Origin: Chloroflexota bacterium
GTDB taxonomy: Bacteria > Chloroflexota > Anaerolineae > Aggregatilineales > Phototrophicaceae
Reading direction: 5' to 3'
DNA: 64,000 bases
NCBI GenBank assembly: GCA_020161935.1
Contig: JAIUNI010000001.1
Span: forward strand, 434,001 to 498,000
A program made the position numbers and the translations under genes. This document shows positions 1-8,976 of the stretch, piece after piece. The notes under the pieces were generated by a model. That model searched no databases. It was not told where the DNA came from and worked only from the letters and a program-made list of their open reading frames with translations. The stretch's first letter is position 1. Each line of letters starts with the position of its first letter.

Positions 1-350
1 ATTTCGTGGGCGGCGAATGCACCCAACCGCTGACCTTCGTACAACTTCATTTCTTCTAACCGGAGCGGCAGGTTGCCCACGTAAACATGGTTAGCGACCA
101 TCCGCTTTTCGCCCCGTGCTGTGAAGAAATGCTCAAAGTACCGCCAGAAGGTGACAGGCGGTGCCGGTTCGACTTCCTCGGTGAGTTCGCGGCGCATTGC
201 TTCTTCCGGTGTTTCACCTTTTTCAATGCCACCACCGAGCGTTGCCCAATGTCCGGGAAACAACAAACCCGGTTTGTTATCGCGGAGTTGGATAACTAAC
301 TTGCCAGCATCATCGACTAATAGCGCACTTACGCACTGGCGCACGAGCAT
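1..350 (-). CDS. Nudix hydrolase, 3' end beyond window
   Basis: The ATG at 350 opens a frame that stays open to the left edge (116 codons visible), so the gene is partial only because of the window. It reads MLVRQCVSALLVDD followed by a Nudix box beginning GGGIEKGE and continuing RRELTEEVE. The glycine normally near the end of the box is Glu here. The family hydrolyses nucleoside diphosphates linked to another moiety; the substrate cannot be told. The gene starts 4 bases after the trpB stop and is almost certainly co-transcribed as the distal gene of the trp operon seen here. A role in tryptophan synthesis is not implied by the sequence. Confidence 0.85.
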   Translation of the reverse strand, partial: MLVRQCVSALLVDDAGKLVIQLRDNKPGLLFPGHWATLGGGIEKGETPEEAMRRELTEEVEPAPPVTFWRYFEHFFTARGEKRMVANHVYVGNLPLRLEEMKLYEGQRLGAFAAHE

Positions 351-354
351 CGCT

Positions 355-1593
355 TTAGTCAATTTTGAGTTCTTTCATGATAGTGCCTAAGTCTTTATCA
401 CCACGCCCTGAAAGGTTGACGAGGATAACCGAGTCTTTAGACATGCTCGGCGCACGTTTGACGGCTTCGGCGACCGCGTGAGAACTTTCCAGCGCGGCAA
501 TAATGCCTTCGGTTTGGGCGAGCGTTTGGAGAGCGGCAAGCGCTTCTTGATCGGTTGCCAGTGTGTAAAAGGCGCGTTCTGTATCCCGCAAGTAGGCATG
601 TTCCGGCCCAACAGAGGCATAATCCAACCCTGCCGAAACACTATGGGTGTTCATAATTTGCCCATCCGCGTTTTGCAGCACGTATGAGCGCGTGCCTTGC
701 AGCACACCGGGGCGACCGTAGCGCGGGTCGGCGAAGCGGGCGGCATGTTCGCCACTTTCGATACCGTGACCACCCGCCTCAACACCGATCAAATCCACGT
801 CATCATCGCGGAAGCCGTGAAAGAGGCCAATCGCGTTGCTGCCACCGCCCACGCAGGCGATGGCGACATCCGGCAGGCGACCGGTTTGGTTGAGCATTTG
901 CTGGCGGGCTTCCATACCGATCACACTCTGGAAATCGCGCACGATCATCGGGTAAGGGTGTGGGCCGAGCGCCGAACCCAGCAGGTAGAAACTGCTGCGG
1001 ACGTTCGTTACCCAGTCGCGCATGGCTTCGTTGATGGCATCCTTGAGCGTTCGTGTGCCACTTTCGACGGGAATAACTTCCGTGCCGAGGAGCTTCATGC
1101 GGAAGACGTTTGGCTGCTGCCGTGCCATATCAACGCTGCCCATATAGACGTGGCATTCCAAGCCGAGGAGGGACGAAGCAGTCGCACTGGCGACCCCGTG
1201 CTGACCCGCGCCGGTTTCGGCGACGATCCGCTTCTTGCCCATCCGCTGCGCGAGCAAGGCTTGACCGAGCGCGTTGTTGATTTTATGTGCGCCGGTGTGC
1301 GCCAAGTCCTCACGCTTCAGGTAGATTTGTGCGCCACCCAATTGTTCGGAGAGGCGTTTGGCATAGGTAACGGGTGTCGGGCGACCGGTGTAGGTTTGAT
1401 GCAGGTTCATGAGCCGCTGCTGGAAATCGGGGTCAGCCATCGCTTCTTGATAGGCGACGGTGAGTTCGTCGAGCGCGGGAATGATAGTTTCAGGAACGAA
1501 GCGCCCACCAAAGTCGCCATAATAGCCACGTTCGTTGGGAACGTTCGCCGTGCCGGTCTTTATAAATTCTGTTTTGAGTGTCGGGTCAGCCAT
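355..1593 (-). CDS. trpB: Tryptophan synthase beta subunit
   Basis: 412 residues, normal length for TrpB, which condenses indole with L-serine to give tryptophan using pyridoxal phosphate. The PLP lysine is K104 in the motif GAHKINN. The AETGAGQHG motif (catalytic Glu about 126) and the phosphate-binding loop GGGSNAIG are intact, and the C-terminal LSGRGDKD segment is typical. The gene follows a Nudix gene by 24 bases in the minus-strand trp operon. trpA, which usually follows trpB, is not in the window; the next gene downstream is another Nudix gene. A 305-codon open frame on the opposite strand is a shadow of this gene. Confidence 0.97.
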   Translation of the reverse strand: MADPTLKTEFIKTGTANVPNERGYYGDFGGRFVPETIIPALDELTVAYQEAMADPDFQQRLMNLHQTYTGRPTPVTYAKRLSEQLGGAQIYLKREDLAHTGAHKINNALGQALLAQRMGKKRIVAETGAGQHGVASATASSLLGLECHVYMGSVDMARQQPNVFRMKLLGTEVIPVESGTRTLKDAINEAMRDWVTNVRSSFYLLGSALGPHPYPMIVRDFQSVIGMEARQQMLNQTGRLPDVAIACVGGGSNAIGLFHGFRDDDVDLIGVEAGGHGIESGEHAARFADPRYGRPGVLQGTRSYVLQNADGQIMNTHSVSAGLDYASVGPEHAYLRDTERAFYTLATDQEALAALQTLAQTEGIIAALESSHAVAEAVKRAPSMSKDSVILVNLSGRGDKDLGTIMKELKID

Positions 1594-1617
1594 AAGATCG
1601 CTGCTTTCAATTGACTT

Positions 1618-2244
1618 TTAAAGTTTAAGATTACGTTCGCCGTTCAAATACTGGATGGCGAGCTGCATCACATGGATAATGTAGTCGTCGGTTCGCGGTA
1701 CGAAGTCCGCTTCGGATATGTCGAGTTTGTCGACCCCTAATCCGGCAGCGCGGGCAGGAATACTGGTCACTTGACCGCTAAACAGTTTTAACCCAGCGGC
1801 TATCGAAAAAACCACCAGCCCATCGAGTTCTTCTTTTTGGAAGTTGTAGTCGTTGATGTCCTGCTCGTGGATGAGTAGAAATACGTCGCAGAACTGCCGG
1901 TCGTCAATATCATCGTATTGGATGGCGCTAGTGTGCTGCCCAAGTGGGACTAACTCGTCGAACGACACAGCGATGCCGAGTTCTTCCTGCACTTCACGGA
2001 TGCCATCCTCAATGGTTTCACCCGCTTGATAATGCCCAGCGGCGGATATATCAAACAGGCTCGGATAGGTGTCTTTATCCGGCCCGCGCTTTTGCATGAC
2101 GATGTAGTTGATGCCGTCACTACCACGATACACGACCCAGCAGTGGAAGACTTTATGCCAGTCGCCGTCATGGTGAACGGCAGCGCGTTCCTTCACGCCG
2201 ATGTGAACTTGATGTTCGTCGTAGATGTCGAAAAGCTCGGTCAT
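1618..2244 (-). CDS. Nudix hydrolase, IDI/YfcD-like
   Basis: 208 residues. The Nudix box begins AAGHYQAGETIEDG and continues REVQEELGI; it spans 22 residues between first Gly and last Ile rather than the 23 of the standard pattern, a spacing I associate with the IDI-like Nudix group. The flanks (IVMQKRGPDKDTYP before, QYDDIDDRQFCDVFLL after) also resemble that group, which includes type 1 isopentenyl diphosphate isomerase and uncharacterised hydrolases. The Cys and Glu expected of a true isomerase are not clearly placed, so I do not call it idi. The ATG overlaps the trpF stop by 4 bases (ATGA), indicating translational coupling within the trp operon. Confidence 0.85.
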   Translation of the reverse strand: MTELFDIYDEHQVHIGVKERAAVHHDGDWHKVFHCWVVYRGSDGINYIVMQKRGPDKDTYPSLFDISAAGHYQAGETIEDGIREVQEELGIAVSFDELVPLGQHTSAIQYDDIDDRQFCDVFLLIHEQDINDYNFQKEELDGLVVFSIAAGLKLFSGQVTSIPARAAGLGVDKLDISEADFVPRTDDYIIHVMQLAIQYLNGERNLKL

Positions 2245-2903
2245 GATTGGCGGACTGCCTCGATAAATGCGCGAACTTTAGCCGCATCTTTGACACCTGC
2301 TTGGCCTTCAACTTCGACACCACTGGCTGTATCGACCCCCCACGGCTGAATAGCTTGAACACGACTCGCCACGTTTTCCGGTGTGAGGCCACCCGCCAAC
2401 ATCAGACGCGGAACCTGTGCCTTGACCGCGAGCGCCACCTCGGTGCTGGCTTGTTCACCGGTACCGCCGTAGAGGTTAGGGTGATAGGCATCCAGCAGCA
2501 GCGAAGGCCAACGGTCGTCGGTTGGGAACTGCGGCTTAAAGTAGCTGACATCATCGAGTGCCTGCGCCATGTTCATCGGGCGGATGGCTTTGAAGCCGAT
2601 GCCGTAGAGTTCCTTGAGCATGGCTTCCGATTCGTCACCATGCAGTTGGGCGCAGTTGAGGCCCGCCTTGCGGGTGATCGCTGAAATCACGCCTACAACT
2701 TCATTGACGAATACACCCACCAAGATCGGGCAGGCGCTGCCGACCTGCTGGCGTAGACTGTCGCAGATAGTGGCGGCATCTTCGGGTGAGATGTAACGCG
2801 GACTTTTCTTGTAGAAGTTGAAGCCGAGTAAATCCGCCCCAGCCTCCGCCGCCGCGAGTGCATCTTCAAAACGGGTGATACCGCAAATTTTGACCTTGAC
2901 CAC
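2241..2903 (-). CDS. trpF: Phosphoribosylanthranilate isomerase
   Basis: 220 residues, a single-domain TIM barrel that converts N-(5-phosphoribosyl)anthranilate to CdRP, the third step of tryptophan synthesis. The start KVKICGITR carries the catalytic Cys. The internal NFYKKSPRYI and LHGDE segments and the phosphate-binding LAGGLTPENV and GVDTASGVE motifs near the C-terminus are all intact. The start is GTG at 2903 with GGAG a few bases upstream. It lies 8 bases after trpC and overlaps the following Nudix gene by 4 bases, so it is mid-operon. Confidence 0.96.
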   Translation of the reverse strand: MVKVKICGITRFEDALAAAEAGADLLGFNFYKKSPRYISPEDAATICDSLRQQVGSACPILVGVFVNEVVGVISAITRKAGLNCAQLHGDESEAMLKELYGIGFKAIRPMNMAQALDDVSYFKPQFPTDDRWPSLLLDAYHPNLYGGTGEQASTEVALAVKAQVPRLMLAGGLTPENVASRVQAIQPWGVDTASGVEVEGQAGVKDAAKVRAFIEAVRQS

Positions 2904-2911
2904 ACCGACTC

Positions 2912-3736
2912 CTATTCCAGTATGGGCGTGACTGGCTGGCGCTGCTGGCTGCTGTAGAGCCGTACTTCGGCTGCCATGTCCTTCGCCTTCACCAAGCCTT
3001 CGCCGACGAGTACCGCTTTCGCGCCGGATGCGCCCATACGCTGAACATCCTCGACACTGCGGATGGCACTTTCTGCTACTAAGGTTACATCAGCGGGGAC
3101 GAGGGCGGCAACCCGTGCTGTCGTGGTCAAGTCCTCTTGGAAGGTTCGCAGGTCACGATTGTTTACACCAATTAAGGAAGCCCCAACGGCAAGCGCCCGT
3201 TCAAGTTCAGCCTCGTTATGGACTTCCACTAGCGCAGACATACCAAGTTCGGTAATCAAGGTGTGTAAGTCGCGCAGTTGGGCATCTTCGAGCGCCATCA
3301 CAATGAGCAGGGCAGCATCCGCACCGGCAGCACGCGCCTCGTAAATCTGGTGAGGGTCGATGATAAACTCTTTACGCAGGATCGGGATGCGGACGGCAGC
3401 ACGCACGGCACGCAGATCATCCAAGCTGCCCTGAAAGAACTTTTCGTCGGTTAGGACTGAAATGGCAGCCGCGCCGTTTTCCTCGTATGTACGGGCGATG
3501 CGTACCGGATTGAAGTCTTTAACGAGCAACCCTTTGCTGGGCGAAGCCTTCTTGACTTCAGCGATCAACGCGACGGTTGGGCGGTTGAGGGCAGCCCGAA
3601 AGTTGCGCGGACGAGATGCGGCACGAGCGGCTTGCTCGGTTTGAGCGGTTAAGCCCGATGTCGTGTAGGCAGCATCCAACTCGATTTGCTTTTGCGCCAG
3701 AATTTTGTCGAGGATCGTATCGGTTTTAACGAACAC
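2912..3736 (-). CDS. trpC: Indole-3-glycerol phosphate synthase
   Basis: 274 residues; closes CdRP to indole-3-glycerol phosphate with loss of CO2 and water. The TIM-barrel signatures are present: VALIAEVKKASPSKG with the catalytic Lys pair, DEKFFQGS, PILRKEFIID, VNNRDLRTF and ESAIR. It is not fused to trpF, as it is in enterobacteria. The start is GTG at 3736 preceded by AAGGATGA; the 31-base gap to trpD is among the longer gaps of the operon. Confidence 0.97.
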   Translation of the reverse strand: MFVKTDTILDKILAQKQIELDAAYTTSGLTAQTEQAARAASRPRNFRAALNRPTVALIAEVKKASPSKGLLVKDFNPVRIARTYEENGAAAISVLTDEKFFQGSLDDLRAVRAAVRIPILRKEFIIDPHQIYEARAAGADAALLIVMALEDAQLRDLHTLITELGMSALVEVHNEAELERALAVGASLIGVNNRDLRTFQEDLTTTARVAALVPADVTLVAESAIRSVEDVQRMGASGAKAVLVGEGLVKAKDMAAEVRLYSSQQRQPVTPILE

Positions 3737-3767
3737 GCTTCATCCTTTTACTCATTCAATAAGGGAA

Positions 3768-4805
3768 TTAGTTGGCAACAGGCGTTAATTGTTTGCTATA
3801 GGCCACCAGCGCATCGAGCTTTTGCAATGCCGCACCGCTGTCAATAATCTCTGCTGCTTTTTGGATTCCATCGGCAATCGAGGTGGCATAGTCAGCCGCC
3901 ATGAGAGCCGCCGCAGCGTTCAGCAGTACGACATCCCGCTTGGCATCTTGAATGTCGCCAGTGAGGATACCGCGCAGGATACCTGCATTCGTGGGTGCGT
4001 CATCACCGAGTAATTCGCTGATGTTCGCGCCACGGAAGCCGTAGTCCTGCGGATTGATCTCGTAGCTGTTTACTTTGCCATCTTTAAAGTGGCTCACGCG
4101 ATTTGGCCCCGTGGTAGTCAGTTCATCAAGTCCGCCGTAGCCGCTGACGACGAGTGCCGATTTCGAACCCAGTTTGCCGAGAACATGAGCTAGAAAGTCG
4201 GTAAGATCGGTTGCAAACACGCCCATGAGCTGACGCTGTGCGCCAGCGGGATTGGTCAGCGGGCCGAGGATGTTGAAAATGGTGCGGATCGCCATTTGTT
4301 TGCGTGGTCCGATGGCGTGTTTCATGGCGGGGTGCATTTTGGCAGCGAACAGGAAACCGATGCCGACTTCGTCGATACACTCGGCGACTTGTTCGGGTGT
4401 GAGGTCGAGACTGACCCCCAACTGCGCCAAAACATCGGCACTGCCACATTTACTACTAGCGGCACGGTTGCCGTGCTTGGCGACCTTGATGCCCGCGCCA
4501 GCCGCGACGAAGGCTACGGTGGTGCTGATGTTGAACGTGCCGGAACGGTCACCACCGGTGCCGCAGGTATCGAGCAAGTCGCCCTCGTATTTGGCGTGGA
4601 CATGCTGCGAGTTGGAGCGCATGGCACGAGCGCTGCCGGTAATCTCATCCTGCGTTTCGCCCTTCATACGGAGTGCCATCAGGTATGCGCCGATTTGCGC
4701 TTCGGTTGCGCCGCCGGTCATGATCTGGTGCATAACGGCTTCGGCTTCATCCTCTTGGAGGTGACCGAAGCGGCTGAGTACATCAAGTGCGCGTTGTATA
4801 TCCAT
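3768..4805 (-). CDS. trpD: Anthranilate phosphoribosyltransferase
   Basis: 345 residues. Transfers phosphoribose from PRPP to anthranilate. The glycine-rich PRPP loop CGTGGDRSGTFNIST, the KHGNRAASSKCGSAD segment and the NPAGAQRQLMGV segment are characteristic. It is a stand-alone enzyme, not fused to trpG. The ATG at 4805 is preceded by a GGGGGAT purine stretch. It sits between trpC and trpS in the operon. Confidence 0.97.
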   Translation of the reverse strand: MDIQRALDVLSRFGHLQEDEAEAVMHQIMTGGATEAQIGAYLMALRMKGETQDEITGSARAMRSNSQHVHAKYEGDLLDTCGTGGDRSGTFNISTTVAFVAAGAGIKVAKHGNRAASSKCGSADVLAQLGVSLDLTPEQVAECIDEVGIGFLFAAKMHPAMKHAIGPRKQMAIRTIFNILGPLTNPAGAQRQLMGVFATDLTDFLAHVLGKLGSKSALVVSGYGGLDELTTTGPNRVSHFKDGKVNSYEINPQDYGFRGANISELLGDDAPTNAGILRGILTGDIQDAKRDVVLLNAAAALMAADYATSIADGIQKAAEIIDSGAALQKLDALVAYSKQLTPVAN

Positions 4806-4814
4806 ATTATCCCC

Positions 4815-5852
4815 CTATACCCCGACTAATTTCCGAACATCGGCGACGGTTTGGTTCGCAATAACACTGGCTCTTGTCGCGCCTGTGCTTAACAGCTCGT
4901 CAAGCTGCTGGTCGTCGCTCATCAATTCGTTAAACTTTGCCTGAATCGGTTCAAGTGTGGTGACGACTAAATCAACCAGTTCTCGTTTGAGCGCTCCATA
5001 GCCTTTACCGGCGAAGTTGGCTTCGATGGCTGGGCGTGATTGACCCGATAGGACTTCATATAAGACGAGCAGGTTCTTAACGCCTACCGAGGCGCTCTCA
5101 AACAAGATGTCGCCACCGGCATCCGTGACCGCACCCATAATGGCTTTCTTGATGACGGCCGGAGTATCGAGCAGGGCAATCGCGTGACCTTGCTTCTTAG
5201 CGGCGATGCTCTTGCTCATCTTTTGAGTTGGGTCGTCTAAGCCCATGACCCGTGCGCCGCTGGTGCGATTGAGTGTCCCCGGCAGCGGAAAATACTCGCC
5301 GAACAGGTGGTTGAAGCGCTGGGCAATATCGCGCGTGATTTCGAGGTGCTGATTCTGGTCATCCCCAACCGGCACGAAGTTCGCTTTGTATATCAAGATG
5401 TCAGCGGCTTGTAGGGCAGGGTAGTTGAGTAAACCACTACCGACGGTTTCTTGAGCCGCCGCTTTGACTTTGTACTGTGTCATGCGTTCGAGCCAGCCAA
5501 CAGGTGTACAGCAGCCGAGTATCCACGCGAGGTAGGTGTGAGCAGGTACATCCGACTGCAAGAAGATAATCGACTCGTCAGGGTCGATGCCACAGGCGAT
5601 GTACAGGGCAGCGACTTCGCGCGATTTCTGGCGCAGTTCACGCGGGTTGATGGCTTCCGGCACGGTCAGGGTGTGCAGGTTGGCAACCATAAACAGGTTG
5701 TTGTACTGGCTCTGATTGGCTGCCCATAAACTGAGCGCACCGATATAGTTACCAAGATGCAGGATGCCCGTTGACTGAATGCCCGAAAGCACCGTCGGGC
5801 GTTCTTTGGCGGCAGTGTTCGTTACAGTGTTGGGTTCGGCGAGCGCTTCCAT
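4815..5852 (-). CDS. trpS: Tryptophanyl-tRNA synthetase
   Basis: 345 residues, a class I aminoacyl-tRNA synthetase of normal bacterial size. The HIGH-type signature appears as GILHLGNYIGA and the KMSKS loop as QKMSKSIAAKK. About 15 extra residues precede the usual start (STGILHLG region). It lies inside the trp biosynthetic operon, 9 bases before trpD and 2 bases after trpG. Its expression is therefore tied to the same Trp T-box leader, which senses the charging state of the tRNA this enzyme serves. No second trpS is visible in the window. Confidence 0.97.
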   Translation of the reverse strand: MEALAEPNTVTNTAAKERPTVLSGIQSTGILHLGNYIGALSLWAANQSQYNNLFMVANLHTLTVPEAINPRELRQKSREVAALYIACGIDPDESIIFLQSDVPAHTYLAWILGCCTPVGWLERMTQYKVKAAAQETVGSGLLNYPALQAADILIYKANFVPVGDDQNQHLEITRDIAQRFNHLFGEYFPLPGTLNRTSGARVMGLDDPTQKMSKSIAAKKQGHAIALLDTPAVIKKAIMGAVTDAGGDILFESASVGVKNLLVLYEVLSGQSRPAIEANFAGKGYGALKRELVDLVVTTLEPIQAKFNELMSDDQQLDELLSTGATRASVIANQTVADVRKLVGV

Positions 5853-5854
5853 TG

Positions 5855-6436
5855 TTATACACGCTCCGGTATACGCACTTTAAGGAAATTTTGCAGGATA
5901 CGCGGGCCGTAGGTCGTCAGGATGCTTTCAGGGTGAAACTGAACGCCGTAGACCGCGAGTTCTTTGTGTTGTAAGCCCATAATCAGGCCGTCCTCGGTGC
6001 GGGCGGTGATGGTAAGGCAGTCGGGTACTGTATCTTCGAGGACGATCAGGCTGTGGTAGCGGGTGGCTTCGAAGGGGTTGGGGACACCCGCGAACAGCCC
6101 CCCGTCATTGTGGTAAACCATACTGGTTTTACCGTGCATGAGGTGCGGCGCACGAGCTACCACCCCCCCATAAACTTGACCGATGCATTGGTGACCGAGA
6201 CATACGCCGAGTACCGGCGTGGTTTCGCCCATGTGGCGCAGGACATCCAACGAGACACCACTGTCATCGGGGTCGCCGGGGCCGGGCGAGATGACGATGT
6301 GGGTGGGCTGCATTGCGCGAACGTCGTCCAGCGTGATCTGGTCGTTGCGTTCGACGTGTAAGTCCGCTCCCATTTCGCCCATCACCTGTACGAGGTTGTA
6401 GGTAAAGCTGTCGTAGTTATCGATCACCAATATCAT
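5855..6436 (-). CDS. trpG: Anthranilate synthase component II (glutamine amidotransferase)
   Basis: 193 residues, class I glutamine amidotransferase that supplies ammonia to TrpE. It has DNYDSFTYNLVQ at the N-terminus, the oxyanion motif SPGPGDP, the nucleophile Cys in GVCLGHQ and the His-Glu pair in QFHPESI. It may also serve as PabA for folate synthesis if no second copy exists, but that cannot be judged here. It starts 3 bases after the phosphatase-like gene and ends 2 bases before trpS. Confidence 0.97.
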   Translation of the reverse strand: MILVIDNYDSFTYNLVQVMGEMGADLHVERNDQITLDDVRAMQPTHIVISPGPGDPDDSGVSLDVLRHMGETTPVLGVCLGHQCIGQVYGGVVARAPHLMHGKTSMVYHNDGGLFAGVPNPFEATRYHSLIVLEDTVPDCLTITARTEDGLIMGLQHKELAVYGVQFHPESILTTYGPRILQNFLKVRIPERV

Positions 6437-6439
6437 GAT

Positions 6440-7084
6440 TTACTCCTCTAGTTCTTGAACCTTTTGAGCAGTCATACCTTCTAAGTGTGTGATGTCATCG
6501 GCGGTGACCAGTTCCCATTTACCGTCGTCACCACGCTTGATGGTGGTCACAGAAGTGTTGCTGACATCGACTGAGCCGAACTTTATGCCCGGAATGATTT
6601 CGGCAAGCAGGGCGTTGATGGCGGTTGAGTGTGAGAGAATGGCAATCGTTTCACCCTTATCAGCCGCCAGATATTCGTTAAAGGCCGCGAGGATACGTTC
6701 GCGCACATCTTTGCGAGATTCCCCATTCGGTACCTTGTAACCGTCGGGGTCAGCGGTGAACTGCCCGTACTCGGCGGGATACCATGTTTGCATCTCTTTT
6801 TGGGTTAGCCCCTGCCACGTCCCGATGTCTCGTTCACGCAGGCGCTTATCGGCAACCGGTTCAGAGCCGAGTTTTTCCGCGAGCAGTGAAGCGGTTTCGG
6901 CTGCGCGTTTGAGATCGCTGGTATAAAGGGCGCTGACCCCGATATTACGGATGTAGTTCGCCAAACGCTGGGCTTGACGCTGACCGTAAGCGTTTAGCGG
7001 AATGGCGACCCAACCCTGATAGCGCAGGTCGCGGTTCCAATCGGTTTCGCCGGGGCGAATGAAAATGACACGTTTGACAGCCAT
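6440..7084 (-). CDS. Histidine-phosphatase (phosphoglycerate mutase) homologue with Pro for catalytic His
   Basis: 214 residues with the overall features of the histidine phosphatase superfamily: GETDWN near the N-terminus, YTSDLKRAAETA, LRERDIGTWQGLT and a second-histidine motif ILSHSTAIN. The catalytic motif is usually RHGE; here it reads RPGE (codons CGC CCC GGC GAA at about 7057-7046). The nucleophilic histidine is therefore missing, although the second histidine is kept. The protein may be catalytically dead or use another chemistry. It lies between trpE and trpG with 8- and 3-base gaps, so it is an integral member of the trp operon. Confidence 0.85.
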   Translation of the reverse strand: MAVKRVIFIRPGETDWNRDLRYQGWVAIPLNAYGQRQAQRLANYIRNIGVSALYTSDLKRAAETASLLAEKLGSEPVADKRLRERDIGTWQGLTQKEMQTWYPAEYGQFTADPDGYKVPNGESRKDVRERILAAFNEYLAADKGETIAILSHSTAINALLAEIIPGIKFGSVDVSNTSVTTIKRGDDGKWELVTADDITHLEGMTAQKVQELEE

Positions 7085-7092
7085 GTTGCCTC

Positions 7093-8616
7093 CTAAAGTA
7101 GACCTTTTTCCGCGTATTGTATCGCGGTAGCGACTGCTTTGGCCTTATTGAGGGTTTCCTCGTATTCGCGACGAGGATCACTATCGGCAACGATGCCGCC
7201 ACCAGACTGGAGGGCGACCTGATCGCCACGCATGAGTACCGAGCGAATGGTGATGCAGGTGTCCATCGAGCCATCAAAGCTGAAGTAACCGACCGCACCC
7301 CCGTAAGTTCCGCGTCGTGTGCCTTCCAGTTCCTCGATGATTTCCATCGCGCGGACTTTGGGCGCACCACTGAGCGTACCAGCAGGGAAGGTGGCGCGGA
7401 GCAGGTCGAAGGCATCCATTCCGGCACGGAGTTTGCCTTCAACCTGGCTGACGATGTGCATGACGTGGGAGTAGCGGTCAACATACATCATGCGGGGGAC
7501 GCGAACGGTACCGTAGTCGCAGACACGGCCCAAGTCGTTGCGACCGAGGTCAACCAGCATGACGTGTTCGGCACGTTCTTTGGGGTCGGCAAGGAGTTCT
7601 TCGGCGAGACGAACATCTTCTTCCTCAGTTGTGCCACGCGGGCGCGTCCCCGCGATGGGGCGAACCATCGCCTTCCCATCTTCGAGGCGGACCATGACTT
7701 CCGGTGACGCGCCGATGAGGTTAAGTTCCTCGCCGAAGTTGAGGAAGAACATATAGGGCGAGGGATTGAGCATCCGCAGGGCGCGGTAAAGGGCGAGTGG
7801 GGAGGCGGTTGTTTTCCCACTAAAGCGCTGGGACAGGACGATTTGGAAGGCATCACCAGCGGCGATGTATTCCTTCGCGGCGTTGACGGAGGCTTCGTAC
7901 TGTTCGTAGGTCATGTTGGATTCGAGTTCACGACCTTCCGATGATGTGTTTGAAGGTTTGGTTGATGTGACTGGAACCGGTTGGTAAAGGGCAGCGATGA
8001 CCTCATCAATGCGATCAACGGCATCGTTGTAGGCTGCGCCGGGGTCGCCCTGATTGTGGGCGTTGGCAAGGACGAGCAGTTGGTGACGGGCATGGTCGAA
8101 GATGACGAGTGTATCCGGCAGGAGGAAGGCGGCATCCGGTACATACAGGTCATCTGTAGCGGTGGCGGGAAGGCGTTCGAAGTAGCGGACGCTATCGTAG
8201 CTGAGGTAACCGACCGCGCCCCCGACGAAACGCGGGAGACCGGGGAGACGAACGGGTTTGACGCGCTCGAACTCGGCTTTGACGGCATCCAGCGGGTCTT
8301 CGTCAGCCGCGAGGGGGCGGGTGGTGGTTTCACCGTGTAGGGTACGGCGCACCTGACCATCCTGAACGATGACCGAGCCTTTGGGGTTCACACCGAGGAA
8401 GGAGTAGCGACCGACCTGTTCCCCACCTTCGACACTTTCGAGCAGGAACGAGTACTGACCGGATTGGGCGAGTTTGAGGTAGACGGATACCGGTGTTTCG
8501 AGGTCAGCCGGGAGCATCCGGTAGACGGGAACGAGATCACCCTGTTGGAAGAGTTGGGTAACGCGCTCACGGGAGGGGCGGATCGTATCTTGGGTTTGGG
8601 TGGCGAACATGACCAT
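7093..8616 (-). CDS. trpE: Anthranilate synthase component I
   Basis: 507 residues from the ATG at 8616 (GGAG nine bases upstream; an in-frame TTG at 8631 is less likely). It makes anthranilate from chorismate with ammonia from TrpG. The N-terminal Anth_synt_I domain has LLESVEGGEQVGRYSF, including the LLES element linked with tryptophan feedback inhibition. The chorismate-binding domain shows PIAGTRPRG, DLGRNDLGRV, FPAGTLSGAPK and GGGIVADSDP. It is the first structural gene behind the T-box leader, so it should respond to uncharged tRNA-Trp as well as to allosteric feedback. Confidence 0.97.
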   Translation of the reverse strand: MVMFATQTQDTIRPSRERVTQLFQQGDLVPVYRMLPADLETPVSVYLKLAQSGQYSFLLESVEGGEQVGRYSFLGVNPKGSVIVQDGQVRRTLHGETTTRPLAADEDPLDAVKAEFERVKPVRLPGLPRFVGGAVGYLSYDSVRYFERLPATATDDLYVPDAAFLLPDTLVIFDHARHQLLVLANAHNQGDPGAAYNDAVDRIDEVIAALYQPVPVTSTKPSNTSSEGRELESNMTYEQYEASVNAAKEYIAAGDAFQIVLSQRFSGKTTASPLALYRALRMLNPSPYMFFLNFGEELNLIGASPEVMVRLEDGKAMVRPIAGTRPRGTTEEEDVRLAEELLADPKERAEHVMLVDLGRNDLGRVCDYGTVRVPRMMYVDRYSHVMHIVSQVEGKLRAGMDAFDLLRATFPAGTLSGAPKVRAMEIIEELEGTRRGTYGGAVGYFSFDGSMDTCITIRSVLMRGDQVALQSGGGIVADSDPRREYEETLNKAKAVATAIQYAEKGLL

Positions 8617-8651
8617 GATTAGCGTCTCCAATAACAGACTTTAACCAGCCA

Positions 8652-8692
8652 ACAAAAAACCCCATCTCCATATCAAGGACGAGAAGGGGTTC
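8652..8692 (-). terminator. T-box intrinsic terminator before trpE
   Basis: On the minus strand AACCCC-T-TCTC pairs with GAGA-T-GGGGTT around a 12-base loop and is followed by a run of T. The upstream arm overlaps the sequence that would pair with the T-box in the antiterminator (CGTCCTT), as expected for a switch. Confidence 0.88.
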
Positions 8693-8892
8693 CCGTGGTG
8701 CCACCTTGGTTAAAGCCGTCAGCGAGACAGCTTCACTTTGCGGGTACGCTGGTGTTCGACACTTTAATACCCTGCGCTCTGATGACGGTGCGCCTCCGGC
8801 GTGGGCTACTGTTATTCGACCACGCAACTCCCTAGCCCATTCCACATTACCGTTTTGTATCGCCATCACACCAGCCGGCGACTCTCTGAACA
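8652..8892 (-). promoter_or_regulatory. T-box riboswitch, tryptophan-specific
   Basis: Reading the minus strand from about 8892, the conserved T-box elements appear in order: AGAGAG (8887-8882), GGTGTGA, a TGG triplet at 8844-8842 followed by AATG, GAGT, then AGTAG, CGG, and the T-box itself AAGGTGGCACCACG near 8708-8693. An intrinsic terminator follows. The TGG at the expected specifier position matches the tryptophan codon, and all downstream genes belong to tryptophan synthesis or charging. T-box leaders bind uncharged tRNA through the specifier and the NCCA end and then favour the antiterminator; this is established for the class. The specifier assignment is inferred from position. Confidence 0.9.
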
Positions 8893-8947
8893 GCGTGTTG
8901 ATGTGTACTTATCTAGATCAACGTTTTTCAATATTTAATTAAAAACG

Positions 8948-8976
8948 AGAGTAACGACATTTTTTATGTTTGTCAA
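8948..8976 (-). promoter_or_regulatory. Promoter of the trp operon
   Basis: TTGACA (8976-8971) and TACTCT (8953-8948) are separated by 17 bases on the minus strand. The predicted start falls about 50 bases before the first conserved T-box element. This is a good match to a housekeeping sigma factor promoter. Confidence 0.7.

Noticed and set aside
697..1614. 305-codon plus-strand frame opposite trpB
   Set aside because: Antisense shadow of trpB; no ribosome site and no recognisable protein.
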